Origin: Lachnospiraceae bacterium P6A3
GTDB lineage: Bacteria > Bacillota > Clostridia > Lachnospirales > Lachnospiraceae
Assembly (NCBI GenBank): GCA_000702085.1
Contig: JNKP01000004.1
Span: forward strand, 186,001-250,000
Length of the DNA: 64,000 nucleotides
Direction of reading: 5' to 3'
Shown here: piece by piece, positions 41,902 through 50,534 of the stretch
Layout: every line of letters begins with the position of its first letter
How positions within the stretch are numbered: position 1 is the first letter of the stretch
Position numbers and translations under genes: made by a program
Notes under the pieces: generated by a model
What the model was told of the DNA's origin: nothing
The model's input: only the letters and a program-made list of their open reading frames with translations
The model's database searches: none

Positions 41902-43772
41902 AAATACTTTTCCTCATATTCCTCAAGGGGAATCGGTTTACTGTAGTAGTAACCCTGAATAATCTCACAGCCAAGGTCACGGAGTCTTGTTATCTGTGCG
42001 CTTCTTTCGGCACCTTCGGCAAGGCAGACAAATCCAAGTTCTTTAGCAAGGGAGATTATATGCCGCAGAAGAATAATATCTTCATCTCGTTCGGCATCGC
42101 CGGCAATCGTATCGACAAAGCTCTTGTCTATTTTCAATGTATCGATCGGCATCTGTGTCAAAAGCGACAGGGAGGAATAGCCGGTCCCAAAATCGTCCAT
42201 GGATATTTTAAATCCGTGTTCACGAAGCTCTCTCAAAACATACAGCATACGCTCCATATTATCGTAGGTGGCGCTTTCCGTAAGTTCAAAGTCTATAAGG
42301 TGATGATCCACGCCATATGAATCTACAATGCCTGTAAGTTTATTGATAAGATTTTCATCATACATGCGGCTGCGGGAAAGATTCACGGAAACCGGATAAA
42401 GAGGTTTTCCTTCTTTCTTCCAAAGGCTCATGGTCTCACAGATTTTTTTCAGAACAAGATCATCAATCTTATCAATAGTCCCGTCTTTTTCAAAATACGG
42501 AACGAATTTATAGGGTGATAACAACTCTCTATTCTTATAATTCCAGCGTATGAGCGCTTCTGCACCCTTTATCTTTTCCGTTTTTATATCAAATTTGGGC
42601 TGAAGAAACACGACGAATTCATCCTGTTCGATTGCTGTTTCCACATAGGCCTTTATGTAATTGCCCCACGAAAGATCGTCATGCATTTTATCAGTGTAAA
42701 AAACGATCTCCGTACCCTTTTTATTTGTGCAAAGTGCCTGTGCCATCTTTGCAGCATCCGCAACTCTGTTTCCGGAAAGCATGGCACGTCGCATAGGAAC
42801 AACCCCGCACTTGTAATATACTTTATAGTACGGATCTTCATCCAACACGGAATTTTTTTCAAACAGGTCGTGAAGCTTCTGTTTCAGTTCCGGCTCCGGC
42901 ATATCCTTAAGGATCATCGCGAAATTATCATTATGACACCGTGCGCTTGCATAGACGAAATCAGCTTCGTTCATTGCTTTTACGATATTGCTCAAAACCT
43001 TATTTGCAGCTATGTGTCCGTAAGCCTCATTAATTACACGGAACTGTTTGATATCAAAATGCGCGAAAGCATAGTCACCTATCTCTTTGTCTCCGGGAAC
43101 TTCCAGAAATGCCTCAAGATGACTCCAAGTGTAATTACCGGTTATATGATCCGTAAATGCAAGTCTGTATAATTCTTCTTTTTGGAACCGGTCATGATCG
43201 TCATTTATAACATGGATTGCCCTGTCGTTATAAAGCTTCCATTCATGCAGTATCCTGAATTTTCTATACCCGTGAAATACAGAGATAACCTCAGGTTCTT
43301 CTTCTATACATAAATCGCTATAGGGCCTGTGTGCATCATCATCCCCGGCAATCTCTTTAAATAGATTTCTGACAAACGGAAGATCTATCTCAGCATCATC
43401 GTCAATTTCTATCGAATAATAAAAGGACGCATCAAGCTCAAATGATTTCATTTCCGTCGGATATTCGATACGTGAATCTCCGTTTCGGAATTCAATGCCT
43501 ATTACCTCTTTCTGCAAGTGACGGACATAAAAGACCCCGGGATAGTCATAAACCCCAAATGCGTCGGCATATTTTTCTACCAACTGCGGAACCACACCTT
43601 TATAGAAGGACAGTATGTCCTCCTTCGAAGCGTCTATATAATAGAGAGTTCTTTTTGGTTTATACAGTTGGTTCAGTCTGTTAATGATCATTCTGTGCAC
43701 CGCCTTCACGCAGTCTACTCTTTCTACTCGATATGATTGTATTGCATCACACCATCGGCTTTTTACATTCAA
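41889..43772 (-). CDS. c-di-GMP phosphodiesterase (EAL) with degenerate GGDEF
   Basis: A 627-residue cytoplasmic protein. An N-terminal region of unknown fold (1-190) is followed by a GGDEF-like domain (about 200-365) in which the active loop reads HNDNF (280-284), so cyclase activity is lost. The EAL domain (about 372-627) keeps GAEALIRW (EAL 405-407), the ELTES region, MDDFGTGYSSL and the AEGAE loop, so c-di-GMP hydrolysis is plausible. The dead GGDEF may bind GTP and regulate the EAL domain. Its start overlaps the PAS gene (ATGA), implying a PAS-EAL pair. Confidence 0.88.
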   Translation of the reverse strand: MNVKSRWCDAIQSYRVERVDCVKAVHRMIINRLNQLYKPKRTLYYIDASKEDILSFYKGVVPQLVEKYADAFGVYDYPGVFYVRHLQKEVIGIEFRNGDSRIEYPTEMKSFELDASFYYSIEIDDDAEIDLPFVRNLFKEIAGDDDAHRPYSDLCIEEEPEVISVFHGYRKFRILHEWKLYNDRAIHVINDDHDRFQKEELYRLAFTDHITGNYTWSHLEAFLEVPGDKEIGDYAFAHFDIKQFRVINEAYGHIAANKVLSNIVKAMNEADFVYASARCHNDNFAMILKDMPEPELKQKLHDLFEKNSVLDEDPYYKVYYKCGVVPMRRAMLSGNRVADAAKMAQALCTNKKGTEIVFYTDKMHDDLSWGNYIKAYVETAIEQDEFVVFLQPKFDIKTEKIKGAEALIRWNYKNRELLSPYKFVPYFEKDGTIDKIDDLVLKKICETMSLWKKEGKPLYPVSVNLSRSRMYDENLINKLTGIVDSYGVDHHLIDFELTESATYDNMERMLYVLRELREHGFKISMDDFGTGYSSLSLLTQMPIDTLKIDKSFVDTIAGDAERDEDIILLRHIISLAKELGFVCLAEGAERSAQITRLRDLGCEIIQGYYYSKPIPLEEYEEKYLCLV

Positions 43773-44146
43773 ATGTTGTACATCTTCATTGTTTCCCGAT
43801 TACGATACTCATGTTTCTCATAGTATGCAATCAATTCTCCGGCTCCGTTTCTAAGTGCAACCATATACACATCCTTATTTTCCTTCTCATTATATGACGT
43901 ATATACAATATTGTTATTCTTAGATGTCTTGAACCAATCCAACACCTTTATGATCATTTCGCGTGATTTATCATTGTGGCAATTGAGAAGACTTTGTCCC
44001 ATAAGGTTCTCACCGCCCCATTTCTCGTATCGATTTATCGCTGCAGGATTCATATAGATGATATTGTGGTCAAGATCACATATAACTATTGCGGCCTTGT
44101 CTGCTTCCAGTACACTTTTATAAACTTCATTAATATCTATCATCAT
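43769..44146 (-). CDS. Stand-alone PAS-domain protein
   Basis: About 125 residues forming one PAS fold: ADKAAIVICDLDHNIIYMNP, then GQSLLNCHNDKSR and VYTSYNEKE with the final strand GELIAYYEKHEYRN. ATG 44146 is preferred (GGAG at 6-7 nt); earlier in-frame TTG/ATG codons lack an RBS. Overlap with the EAL gene suggests it senses a ligand or redox state for that phosphodiesterase. Confidence 0.78.
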   Translation of the reverse strand: MMIDINEVYKSVLEADKAAIVICDLDHNIIYMNPAAINRYEKWGGENLMGQSLLNCHNDKSREMIIKVLDWFKTSKNNNIVYTSYNEKENKDVYMVALRNGAGELIAYYEKHEYRNRETMKMYNI

Positions 44147-44167
44147 TTTGTACTCCATATACTTCAA

Positions 44168-44776
44168 TTAAACCGTAATACTATCTCTGAATTTTTCAAA
44201 CAGTTCATGTGAATACACTTTCTTCATATCCGAGTCTCTTACGATCCTCCAAAGAGAAGCAGCTGCTTTCAGTCTTTCATCGTATATCTTCGTTGCTTCA
44301 TCCGCGAAGAAATCTTTTACAAACTTATTCCATTGGAGCGCTGATTTATCATATTTGACATATGGATTTTTTCCATAGTAGATATCCAGGAGATTCCCCA
44401 ATGTGAAGGATTCATCACCATTTTCTTTTACAGCCTTAACAGACGCAACCATGTCAACATTGAACTTGAATGGTCTTACCCCCGTTTGCTCCGCAAAGAA
44501 TTCTCGAAATCTGTTACCAAATGTGAATCCACACTCTAATAGTCCTGTACCAAGAGTCAATTCCTTTATCGCGGATTTCGAACGATTAGTTTTTCTCTTT
44601 TCCGGCAGGATCATATCACCGGAGAAATATGCTTTGATAACATCGTTTAATTCTATTTTGCTTCCACTTGCCTTAAGTCCAAGATCTTTACATATTTGGA
44701 TCAATTCTTCGCGATACCAATAATATTTGCAAAACTCGTCATAATCTTTTATTTTGGTAAACTCCGGGCGTTCCAT
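44168..44776 (-). CDS. SAP-motif-like DUF6434-type protein
   Basis: A 202-residue protein. Residues 8-45 (YDEFCKYYWYREELIQICKD, then KIELNDVIKAY) form a SAP-like helix-extended-helix, often DNA-binding. The C-terminal part (about 60-200) has KRKTNRSKSA and a helical domain with KYDKSALQWNKF. I recall this as a DUF6434-like protein of firmicutes without known function. ATG 44776 is chosen for AGAGGAT upstream. Confidence 0.6.
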   Translation of the reverse strand: MERPEFTKIKDYDEFCKYYWYREELIQICKDLGLKASGSKIELNDVIKAYFSGDMILPEKRKTNRSKSAIKELTLGTGLLECGFTFGNRFREFFAEQTGVRPFKFNVDMVASVKAVKENGDESFTLGNLLDIYYGKNPYVKYDKSALQWNKFVKDFFADEATKIYDERLKAAASLWRIVRDSDMKKVYSHELFEKFRDSITV

Positions 44777-44789
44777 ATTAGTTATCCTC

Positions 44790-45806
44790 TCATTTCTCGG
44801 AGTCATCATACACTTCCTCCCGGATCTTCCTCATTCTCGACCATACATTATCCCCATAATTACTGAGAATGACTGTGATCATTCCATTATCAGGATTGTA
44901 TTCGGAGATCGCACTCACTCCATCGTCGACTCCCTGCATATACACATAGTCCTGCCCGTCCGGATTGTCGATAATCCATACTCCGTAGCCGTAATACCCC
45001 TCTTCCGGATCCTTCCCGTCACCGCTTTGTTTGGAAAACATCTCCGATACCATTTTCTCAGAAAGCAGCTCATGTCTGATCAGGCTGTTCCAGAATTTCA
45101 CGATATCCCCTACGGTCACAAATACCCCTCCGTCACCGGTGCCCTTTGCTCCGACAGAATAAATATTAGTGCGGTAGTCTTTTGTATCCGGACAATAGAT
45201 ATAGCTGTTTGCGCATCTTGCAGGCAGCTTATCAAAAGCAAAATATCCGGTAGAACTCATGCCACATTTATCAAATAGATTTTTCTGAAGATATTCATCA
45301 AAATACATACCTGTGATCTTTTCAATGATCATAGCGAGCAGTATGTATCCGGTATTGTTGTACTGAAACTTTTCCCCTTTCGGATACATCATGGGTTTAT
45401 CTATAAACAGCGGAAGCATATCCTCGTTATGTCTTATCCTGTAATTAGGATAATCTGTCCAAAGCGCCCCATAATCATCCATGACTGACTCATCGAAATA
45501 ATCCGGTACGCCGGAAGTGTGGTTCAAAAGCTGCTTCACGGTGACACCCGGATCAATGCTTTTCAGATCGATATCAAGAATAGCTCCAAGAGTATCCTCA
45601 AATCTTAGTTTCCCGGCTTCGATTAGCTGAAGGATCCCCACGGCCACAAATGTTTTACCCATGGATGCAGTTGCAAATCTTGTATTAAGAGTATTCGGTA
45701 TCTCATTCGCCATATCTGCATACCCACCGCTGTAATTCAGCAAGACTTCATCACTTTTGATGATATAAGCATTTCCTCTGAATTTGTTGTCCATTTCAAT
45801 TATCAT
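44790..45806 (-). CDS. Class C beta-lactamase-fold serine hydrolase
   Basis: A 338-residue protein with the serine beta-lactamase/PBP fold: SxxK as ASMGKTF near residue 46, YxN as FQYNNTGY, and a C-terminal SNYGDN strand. No signal peptide, so it is probably a cytoplasmic esterase or peptidase rather than a true beta-lactamase. The chosen ATG (45806) overlaps the preceding GNAT by 11 nt. Confidence 0.8.
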   Translation of the reverse strand: MIIEMDNKFRGNAYIIKSDEVLLNYSGGYADMANEIPNTLNTRFATASMGKTFVAVGILQLIEAGKLRFEDTLGAILDIDLKSIDPGVTVKQLLNHTSGVPDYFDESVMDDYGALWTDYPNYRIRHNEDMLPLFIDKPMMYPKGEKFQYNNTGYILLAMIIEKITGMYFDEYLQKNLFDKCGMSSTGYFAFDKLPARCANSYIYCPDTKDYRTNIYSVGAKGTGDGGVFVTVGDIVKFWNSLIRHELLSEKMVSEMFSKQSGDGKDPEEGYYGYGVWIIDNPDGQDYVYMQGVDDGVSAISEYNPDNGMITVILSNYGDNVWSRMRKIREEVYDDSEK

Positions 45807-46728
45807 AACCGATCCCTTTTTTCCAAAAACTCCGGTGCAGTCCCTTTCCATATCCGATCTTCTCATAGAAAGAATCACCTCCGCCTGTCATATGTGTCGC
45901 CCCAAGCGCTTTCATCCTGCGGTAATGAACGGTTAATGCCGCCGCGGCAAGGCCTTTTCTCCTATGTTCAGGTGCAGTACAGAGAGGTTCCATATATGCC
46001 AGATGGTTCTCTGGCACCCACCACATTCCCGAAAAGCAGACATATTCGCCCTGCTCATCGGCTATGATAATGTCATATTCATGTGTTGCATGCGGGAGCG
46101 GTGCCATGATGTCGCCAAGACAATCTTTATAGGATTTTTCCGGAGTCCAGTCAAAGGATGTATCCTGTTTGTCCCAGTTTACAAATTCCCCCTTGTCCCC
46201 ATGATCAAATCCATACCAGCATAGCTTTCCGATCTTAACGGGATCTATATCTTCAGGTTCAACAAAATGATAGCCTTCCGGCAATTCGTAATTCAGCTCG
46301 TTTTTGAAATCAAAGAACCTGTCCTCATATTCAAATACTTTATTAAATCCGCGCTTCTTTGCGGCTTCCATAAGATATTCCTGACCATTAAACAGAACTA
46401 ACTGCTGAGCATCATCCCAATTCGGCATGGTAGTCATGGCATACTCGATCAGTTCATCCGCAAGATATTCATATCCCCTGCGTACGCTGAAATAGATATC
46501 CGTTGCGGGAGCTTCATAGAAAACAAAGGCCACAACCATATCTCCATCGAACCAGAACCGGTTCAGATAAGAATACGAATTGTCCATCCATGATGCCAGG
46601 ATCGCATGTTCAAAGAAGGGTGCAGCGACCCCGCTGCCATTTTCACGATCATAGATATCCGTCAGAAAATCCCATACGAGATTGATATCTGTCAGTATTT
46701 GAAATTGCTTTGTTCTCAATTCTTTCAT
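45796..46728 (-). CDS. GNAT-family N-acetyltransferase (two-lobe)
   Basis: A 310-residue GNAT. The CoA loop CTAPEHRRKGLAAAALTVHY and TGGGDSFYEKIGYG lie in the C-terminal third; the N-terminal part may be a second degenerate GNAT lobe. Its ATG overlaps the TGA of the rlmD-tail relic (46725-46799). It is followed by the serine hydrolase in one unit. Substrate unknown. Confidence 0.8.
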   Translation of the reverse strand: MKELRTKQFQILTDINLVWDFLTDIYDRENGSGVAAPFFEHAILASWMDNSYSYLNRFWFDGDMVVAFVFYEAPATDIYFSVRRGYEYLADELIEYAMTTMPNWDDAQQLVLFNGQEYLMEAAKKRGFNKVFEYEDRFFDFKNELNYELPEGYHFVEPEDIDPVKIGKLCWYGFDHGDKGEFVNWDKQDTSFDWTPEKSYKDCLGDIMAPLPHATHEYDIIIADEQGEYVCFSGMWWVPENHLAYMEPLCTAPEHRRKGLAAAALTVHYRRMKALGATHMTGGGDSFYEKIGYGKGLHRSFWKKGIGYDN

Positions 46729-46799
46729 TTGTTATCCTTGATCCTATAGTAATCCTCCGCATCAATAGTGATTTCAATATGTTCCTTTGCGGATCTTAA
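46725..46799 (-). pseudogene. Relic of an rlmD 3' end
   Basis: In this gap the minus strand encodes a 24-residue tail LRSAKEHIEITIDAEDYYRI (continuing KDNK) followed by TGA. It matches the C-terminus of the intact RlmD at 49054-50529 (YMQIGIDAEDYYRIKD). A stop codon lies three codons upstream, so only the tail is left. Synonymous positions differ widely from rlmD, so the copy is old. As at the intact gene, the tail's stop codon overlaps the start of a GNAT gene. Confidence 0.65.
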
Positions 46800-46874
46800 C
46801 TCTCAAGCAAATATGAATGCATGATAAGCATTTTTCTTTTCCCTGCGAAGCGGGGTGACAAGAATCTGTACTTA

Positions 46875-47525
46875 TTATTTTTCAGCCCTGAGTGTGTGGG
46901 TCGTATCCCAGCTGCCGAGTTCCTCGACTTTTGAAAAGCCGGCAGAGAGGAGTATTCTCTTTTCATGCTCGGCCGTCATAGGCGTATCATAATGATAGAA
47001 AACATCATTCGGCAGGTTCTGTTCTTTTCTGAGCCTTAAAAGTTCCCGCCTGAAATAAGCTTCCTGGTCATCCGTATCGGCATAAAAATCAGTCAGCACA
47101 AAGTATCCTCCCGGCTTTAAAGCTTCCCAAAGCTTTTTATAAAGCGGGAGTTTTTCTTCTTCGGAAAAATGATGCAGCGACTCTACCGAAACGGCGGCAT
47201 TGAAAGCTTCTTTCCCAAAGGGTACATCAAAATAAGAACCGCAGACGGTCGTGATCGCTTTATCGGGAAACTTGTCTTTAAGCGCTTTAAGCATGGCTTC
47301 GGTAAGATCGATCCCCGTAACCTTTGCGGCAGGATTAATATCAAAATACGCTTCAAGTTCCAGACCCGTACCGCAGCCAAGGTCGAGAACTTCAGCACCC
47401 TCTTCCTCGGGAAGCAGCGAAGCCGTATAGGCATAAAATTTCGAGTCTTCTTCAACATACTGCCTCATATGTTCATCGTAACCGTCTACACGGGCAGTGA
47501 AAAAATCATCCATTCTTTCTAACAT
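46875..47525 (-). CDS. Class I SAM-dependent methyltransferase
   Basis: A 216-residue protein with motif I VLDLGCGTGLELE, motif II VTGIDLTEAML and motif IV FNAAVSVESLHHF. The fold is that of small-molecule methyltransferases. RBS GAGGTAA. It follows the next methyltransferase by 12 nt. A small hairpin downstream (about 46835-46860) is a weak terminator candidate. Confidence 0.86.
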   Translation of the reverse strand: MLERMDDFFTARVDGYDEHMRQYVEEDSKFYAYTASLLPEEEGAEVLDLGCGTGLELEAYFDINPAAKVTGIDLTEAMLKALKDKFPDKAITTVCGSYFDVPFGKEAFNAAVSVESLHHFSEEEKLPLYKKLWEALKPGGYFVLTDFYADTDDQEAYFRRELLRLRKEQNLPNDVFYHYDTPMTAEHEKRILLSAGFSKVEELGSWDTTHTLRAEK

Positions 47526-47537
47526 TAGCTATTTACC

Positions 47538-48470
47538 TCATATTTCTCCCTTGGCAAATAGATTGTCCTTGCCCATGCCGCACACATACGGATTTTGATC
47601 ATACATATGACAAAATTCAAGGAAATCCAGCCTTTGCGCAGGATCATTCACGATCTTAACAAGTATCTCATTGGGAATCGTCCTTGCAAAAGCACCGGGA
47701 CCTGCCAGTTCAACATTCTTTACACCGTTCTTTTCAAGAATCCCCCTAAGTTCGTCAGGCATGAAATGATACGAGATACTCCATGGTGCCTCGCCTCTGT
47801 CATACGCTTTCTTACTCTCTTCAATATCCCCGAAGAGCCCCGTTTCATATGTTTTCATGATCGAATCTTTTGAAAAAGAAAACTGCTCGATCATCTGTTC
47901 ACGGCTGCTTAAGCACCACTGCACCCATCCGTCTTTACAGTCCTTATCGAGAATAAACTGATTCTTCTGGATAGGGTTTGCAAGATATGGCAGAGCCCCC
48001 AATCGGCTTGATACACTTATCATAATACGCTTACGGGCAAGTCTGACCAGTTCACTGATCGTCTTCTCCTGATGAGGATACGTGTACGAGATTGGAGAAT
48101 CAAAAGACATAACAAGATCGAAAGATTTATCCGCATAAGCAGACAGATCTTCCAATGCTCCCTGTACAAATGTGATCCTGTCAAGAACGCCTTCTTTTTC
48201 CGCAAGTTCCTTTGCTTTATCGATCATGGGTCGGGAGATATCAAAGTGTGTTACTTTTAGGCCTTGCTTTGCGAGAAGTATGGAAAAACGTCCACAACCT
48301 GCGCCGCCGTCAAATACAGTTTCGATACCATCAAGATTAGATAACAGTTCCTTTTCTATGTGTGATTTCTGTACAATATCATCAATGAATGTGTTTTCGC
48401 GTTCCGCTTCAAGTTCACCTTTATCAGGCCGGTTCCACATTCTTTCTGATATTCTGGTGCTGTAATCCAT
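47538..48470 (-). CDS. Class I SAM-dependent methyltransferase
   Basis: A 310-residue protein: motif I VFDGGAGCGRFSI, DISRPMIDKAKELAEKEGV, then FDLVMSFDSPISY. It has a longer C-terminal half than its neighbour (47538 end), perhaps for substrate binding. It is coupled to the GNAT upstream (3-nt gap) and to the methyltransferase downstream. Substrate unknown. Confidence 0.85.
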   Translation of the reverse strand: MDYSTRISERMWNRPDKGELEAERENTFIDDIVQKSHIEKELLSNLDGIETVFDGGAGCGRFSILLAKQGLKVTHFDISRPMIDKAKELAEKEGVLDRITFVQGALEDLSAYADKSFDLVMSFDSPISYTYPHQEKTISELVRLARKRIMISVSSRLGALPYLANPIQKNQFILDKDCKDGWVQWCLSSREQMIEQFSFSKDSIMKTYETGLFGDIEESKKAYDRGEAPWSISYHFMPDELRGILEKNGVKNVELAGPGAFARTIPNEILVKIVNDPAQRLDFLEFCHMYDQNPYVCGMGKDNLFAKGEI

Positions 48471-48473
48471 AAT

Positions 48474-49061
48474 CTATCGTCTCCCGGCTCTATCATCCAT
48501 AAAGTATCCAAAATTAAACCTGATCTCATGACGGGCTATATCGCGATTTGTATAGCAACATGTGTCATATCCAATCAATTCGAATCCCTGGCTGCGGTAA
48601 AAAGAAATTGCTCGGACATTACAGGATTGCGTCTCCAAAATGATGGCTCGTCTGTTCTGAAGCTTGGCTTGTTCTTTTGCAAGATTCATAAGTGCGGTTC
48701 CGATTCCCCGCCTGTGAAGTTCATCCGAAACCCACAGCTCCGTCACCATCAGTCGGTTGCTCCACTCTTCGGGACAGATTTCGATACAGGCCATCATCTT
48801 CTTTTTGCCATTCTCTTCGGAAACAATTCCGAAAGCCTCTGCTTTTTCCCAATGATCCTGATACAAACTGTCGGGGAAATCATATTCCTCCGGAGTATGT
48901 GTTACCGGAGTATCAAACTTTTTCTTTACCATTTTCACTGAAAAAGAATCCGTGCTCTCCGTCTTTTCAAGATCGAAGTATTCTTCCGTGGTGTATCTCA
49001 TCATAATAGGAATTCCCTTCCATTCTGACTTGGGTAAGGGAATTATTTTGTATTCATTCAT
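48474..49061 (-). CDS. GNAT-family N-acetyltransferase
   Basis: About 195 residues with CoA loop ELHRRGIGTALMNLAKEQ and CNVRAISFYRSQGFELIGYD, the classic GNAT core. The start is ambiguous between ATG 49061 and 49073; both overlap the rlmD stop. Co-transcription with rlmD is likely. Substrate unknown. Confidence 0.82.
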   Translation of the reverse strand: MNEYKIIPLPKSEWKGIPIMMRYTTEEYFDLEKTESTDSFSVKMVKKKFDTPVTHTPEEYDFPDSLYQDHWEKAEAFGIVSEENGKKKMMACIEICPEEWSNRLMVTELWVSDELHRRGIGTALMNLAKEQAKLQNRRAIILETQSCNVRAISFYRSQGFELIGYDTCCYTNRDIARHEIRFNFGYFMDDRAGRR

Positions 49062-50529
49062 TGCTCTTTGCATCCTTTATTCTGTAATAATCTTCAGCAT
49101 CTATCCCTATTTGCATGTATTCTTTCGGCTTCGAAAATTTGTTGCCCAACAAAACTACCGTCTCAACATGGCTCGAATGGGGGAACATATCTACAGGTGT
49201 TGCTTTTACAAGATCATAACCGCCTTCGCGGAAAATCTTGATATCACGGGCAAGAGTTGCGGGATCGCAGCTTACGTATACGACTCTTTTCGGAGAAAGA
49301 GTAAGTATCGCATCGATGCAGCTTCTCGCGCATCCTTTTCTGGGAGGATCCACTACAACAACATCCGGAGTTTTTCTGTTTCCTTCACCGGGAAGCATGG
49401 TCTGTATAACATCTTCCGCAGCACCGGTTATAAATTCGGAATTGCCGATGGCATTTATCTTGGCATTTTCCTTAGCATCATTAATTGCTCTGTCTACAAT
49501 CTCAACTCCGGTAACATGTCCTGCTTTTTTGGAAAGCATAAGCGAGATGGTTCCGATTCCGCAGTAAAGATCAAGTACTTCCTCTTCACCGGAAAGGCTC
49601 GCGTAGTCTCTTGCAAGGCCGTAGAGTTTTTCTGTCTGCACAGGATTTACCTGATAGAAAGAAAGAGGTGAAATCTTAAATGTAATTCCAACAAGCGTAT
49701 CGGTAATATACCCTTCACCGAATATCGTTCTGTAGGAATCTCCGAGAATTACATTGTCTCTTCTTGTATTTGAACAGACGGTAATTGACTTCAGATTCTC
49801 CGGCATAATATCCGTAAGCATCTTAATCAGTCCCGCTTCATCCGGGATTTTACTTCCGTTAATTACGAGATTTACCTGACACTCCCCCGAAGTAAAACCA
49901 TGTCTGATAAGCACATGTCTTACAAGGCCTTTTCCGGTCTCTTCGTCATATGCTTTGACATGATTCTTATTCATCCAGTTAAGAACCGCATCAAGAAGTT
50001 TTGAATTTATCTCCGGCTCGATCAGACAATCATCCGTCTCAATAACGGAATGTGTATGACCTGCGAAAAATCCCGCATGAGGTTTTCCGTCTTTACCCAT
50101 TCGGACGGGATACTGAGCCTTGTTACGATATCTGTAGGGATCGTCCATTCCGACTATGGGAAGAAGCTTTTCTGCAACTTCTTCTGCTGATATTCCTCCG
50201 ATCCTTATCAGATCATTTTTTACTTTATTAAATTTGTACTCAAGCTGCTTTTCATATTTGTAATTCTGAAGAGAACAGCCTCCGCATTTTTCGAAAGCAC
50301 TGCAACGAGCCTTGCATCTACCGTTTGAAGATTCTATGATCTCCATGCATCTTGCAAAGCCGTAGCTTTTTGTGACCTTCATTACTTTTGCTTTAATGCG
50401 GTCTCCGGGTAATGTGTTTTTAACAAAAAAAATGAATCCGTCACTCCGTCCTATCCCGGATCCGTCATCCGAGATATCATCAATGGTCAGAATGATTTCA
50501 TCATTTTTCTTAAAAGAGTATTCTTTCAT
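49054..50529 (-). CDS. rlmD: 23S rRNA (uracil-5-)-methyltransferase RlmD/RumA
   Basis: A 491-residue enzyme that methylates U in 23S rRNA using SAM. It has an N-terminal TRAM domain, [4Fe-4S] cysteines (CSAFEKCGGCSLQ), the methyltransferase motif I VLDLYCGIGTIS, the DPPRKGC motif and a catalytic Cys in VYVSCDPATLARD. Length is normal for Clostridia. Its C-terminal tail (IDAEDYYRIKD) is the part that recurs at 46725. Good RBS absent from memory, but N-terminus MKEYSFKKNDEI fits the family. Confidence 0.93.
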   Translation of the reverse strand: MKEYSFKKNDEIILTIDDISDDGSGIGRSDGFIFFVKNTLPGDRIKAKVMKVTKSYGFARCMEIIESSNGRCKARCSAFEKCGGCSLQNYKYEKQLEYKFNKVKNDLIRIGGISAEEVAEKLLPIVGMDDPYRYRNKAQYPVRMGKDGKPHAGFFAGHTHSVIETDDCLIEPEINSKLLDAVLNWMNKNHVKAYDEETGKGLVRHVLIRHGFTSGECQVNLVINGSKIPDEAGLIKMLTDIMPENLKSITVCSNTRRDNVILGDSYRTIFGEGYITDTLVGITFKISPLSFYQVNPVQTEKLYGLARDYASLSGEEEVLDLYCGIGTISLMLSKKAGHVTGVEIVDRAINDAKENAKINAIGNSEFITGAAEDVIQTMLPGEGNRKTPDVVVVDPPRKGCARSCIDAILTLSPKRVVYVSCDPATLARDIKIFREGGYDLVKATPVDMFPHSSHVETVVLLGNKFSKPKEYMQIGIDAEDYYRIKDAKSNE

Positions 50530-50534
50530 TATTC

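Noticed and set aside
44790-45806. Acquired beta-lactamase resistance gene
   Set aside because: The SxxK serine-hydrolase fold is present but there is no signal peptide, and such proteins are usually cytoplasmic esterases.
46800-46874. Terminator CCCCGC/GCGGGG after the 46875 methyltransferase
   Set aside because: The stem is short and imperfect and no T-run follows on the minus strand, so it is not listed as a feature.
48952-49671. Plus-strand 239-codon frame
   Set aside because: Antisense to rlmD and the GNAT gene; composition is that of a shadow frame.
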